Below are positions 7,028 to 7,116 of a stretch of 7,116 nucleotides of DNA, piece after piece (position 1 is the first letter of the stretch; each line of letters begins with the position of its first letter). The position numbers were made by a program, and so were the translations under genes. Source of the stretch: an uncultured Verrucomicrobiales bacterium (GTDB taxonomy: Bacteria; Verrucomicrobiota; Verrucomicrobiia; Limisphaerales; JACDHS01); assembly GCA_937983475.1 (NCBI GenBank), contig CALJZV010000142.1, positions 1 to 7,116 on the forward strand. Direction: 5' to 3'. Below the pieces are notes generated by a model that saw only the letters and a program-made list of their open reading frames with translations, did no database searches and was not told where the DNA came from.

Positions 7028-7116
7028 CTATTTCAGGCTGGCCAGAAACTCGACCAGATGGCGGATGTCCTGCCTGGACAGCACTTTGCCCAGTTCCGGC
7101 GGCATGCCCGACATGC
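7028..7116 (-). CDS. C-terminal end of a PVC-type heme-binding (CxxCH) protein, partial
   Basis: The minus-strand frame ending at the TAG (7030-7028) reads MSGMPPELGKVLSR then QDIRHLVEFLASLK. It is open to the right edge. This matches the end of the Pirellula/Verrucomicrobium-type heme-binding domain (TIGR02603-like) and related cytochrome c tails, typically G-x-MPP-GL-x-x-L-x-x-x-E-I-x-D-L-V-x-F-L-x-S-L. The Met of the MPP motif is the usual distal heme ligand in such c-type domains; that role is inferred, and the CxxCH itself would lie outside the window. The leading Met is probably internal. It belongs to the same broad gene family as the gene at the left end. Confidence 0.8.
   Translation of the reverse strand, partial: MSGMPPELGKVLSRQDIRHLVEFLASLK

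Overview
The window reads as a piece of a Verrucomicrobiota (PVC superphylum) chromosome. The basis is two genes of the Pirellula/Verrucomicrobium-type membrane-bound dehydrogenase / heme-binding family (TIGR02604/TIGR02603-like). That family is strongly expanded in Verrucomicrobiota and Planctomycetota. GC content by eye is about 58-60% in most genes, and Shine-Dalgarno sequences are weak or absent at most starts. The phylum call is an inference from protein family, not from a marker gene.

Every gene I can support is on the minus strand, so the window is best read from right to left. (1) 7116-7028: the last codons of a PVC-type heme-binding protein that starts outside the window. (2) 7027-6464: a 564-base intergenic region without a convincing gene. 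It holds two copies (6478-6608 and 6881-7007) of an imperfect 127-131 bp direct repeat, each with the same hairpin and a run of 33 identical bases. (3) 6463-5990 and 5983-4079: a tight two-gene operon with a 6-base gap, encoding an Rcp1/CheY-like single-domain response regulator and a soluble hybrid histidine kinase (REC-PAS-HisKA-HATPase-REC). It is closed by a strong intrinsic terminator at 4057-4021. (4) 3958-2258: a GT39/ArnT-like polytopic membrane glycosyltransferase. (5) 2199-1: a secreted PVC-type dehydrogenase-like protein with an N-terminal jelly-roll-like domain, a sorbosone-dehydrogenase-like beta-propeller and the start of a helical (HEAT-like) region. It is cut by the left edge of the window and broken by one frameshift near 1885-1890.

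Functionally, the kinase/regulator pair forms a phosphorelay with no DNA-binding output in the window, so its target must lie elsewhere or be a protein partner. The glycosyltransferase may be co-transcribed with the dehydrogenase-like gene (58-base gap, no clear terminator between them), but they need not share a pathway. The most unusual structure is the repeat pair. Its conserved blocks at near-fixed spacing, perfect hairpin and possible loop pairing could mean a structured RNA element, a small non-autonomous mobile repeat, or a duplicated terminator region.
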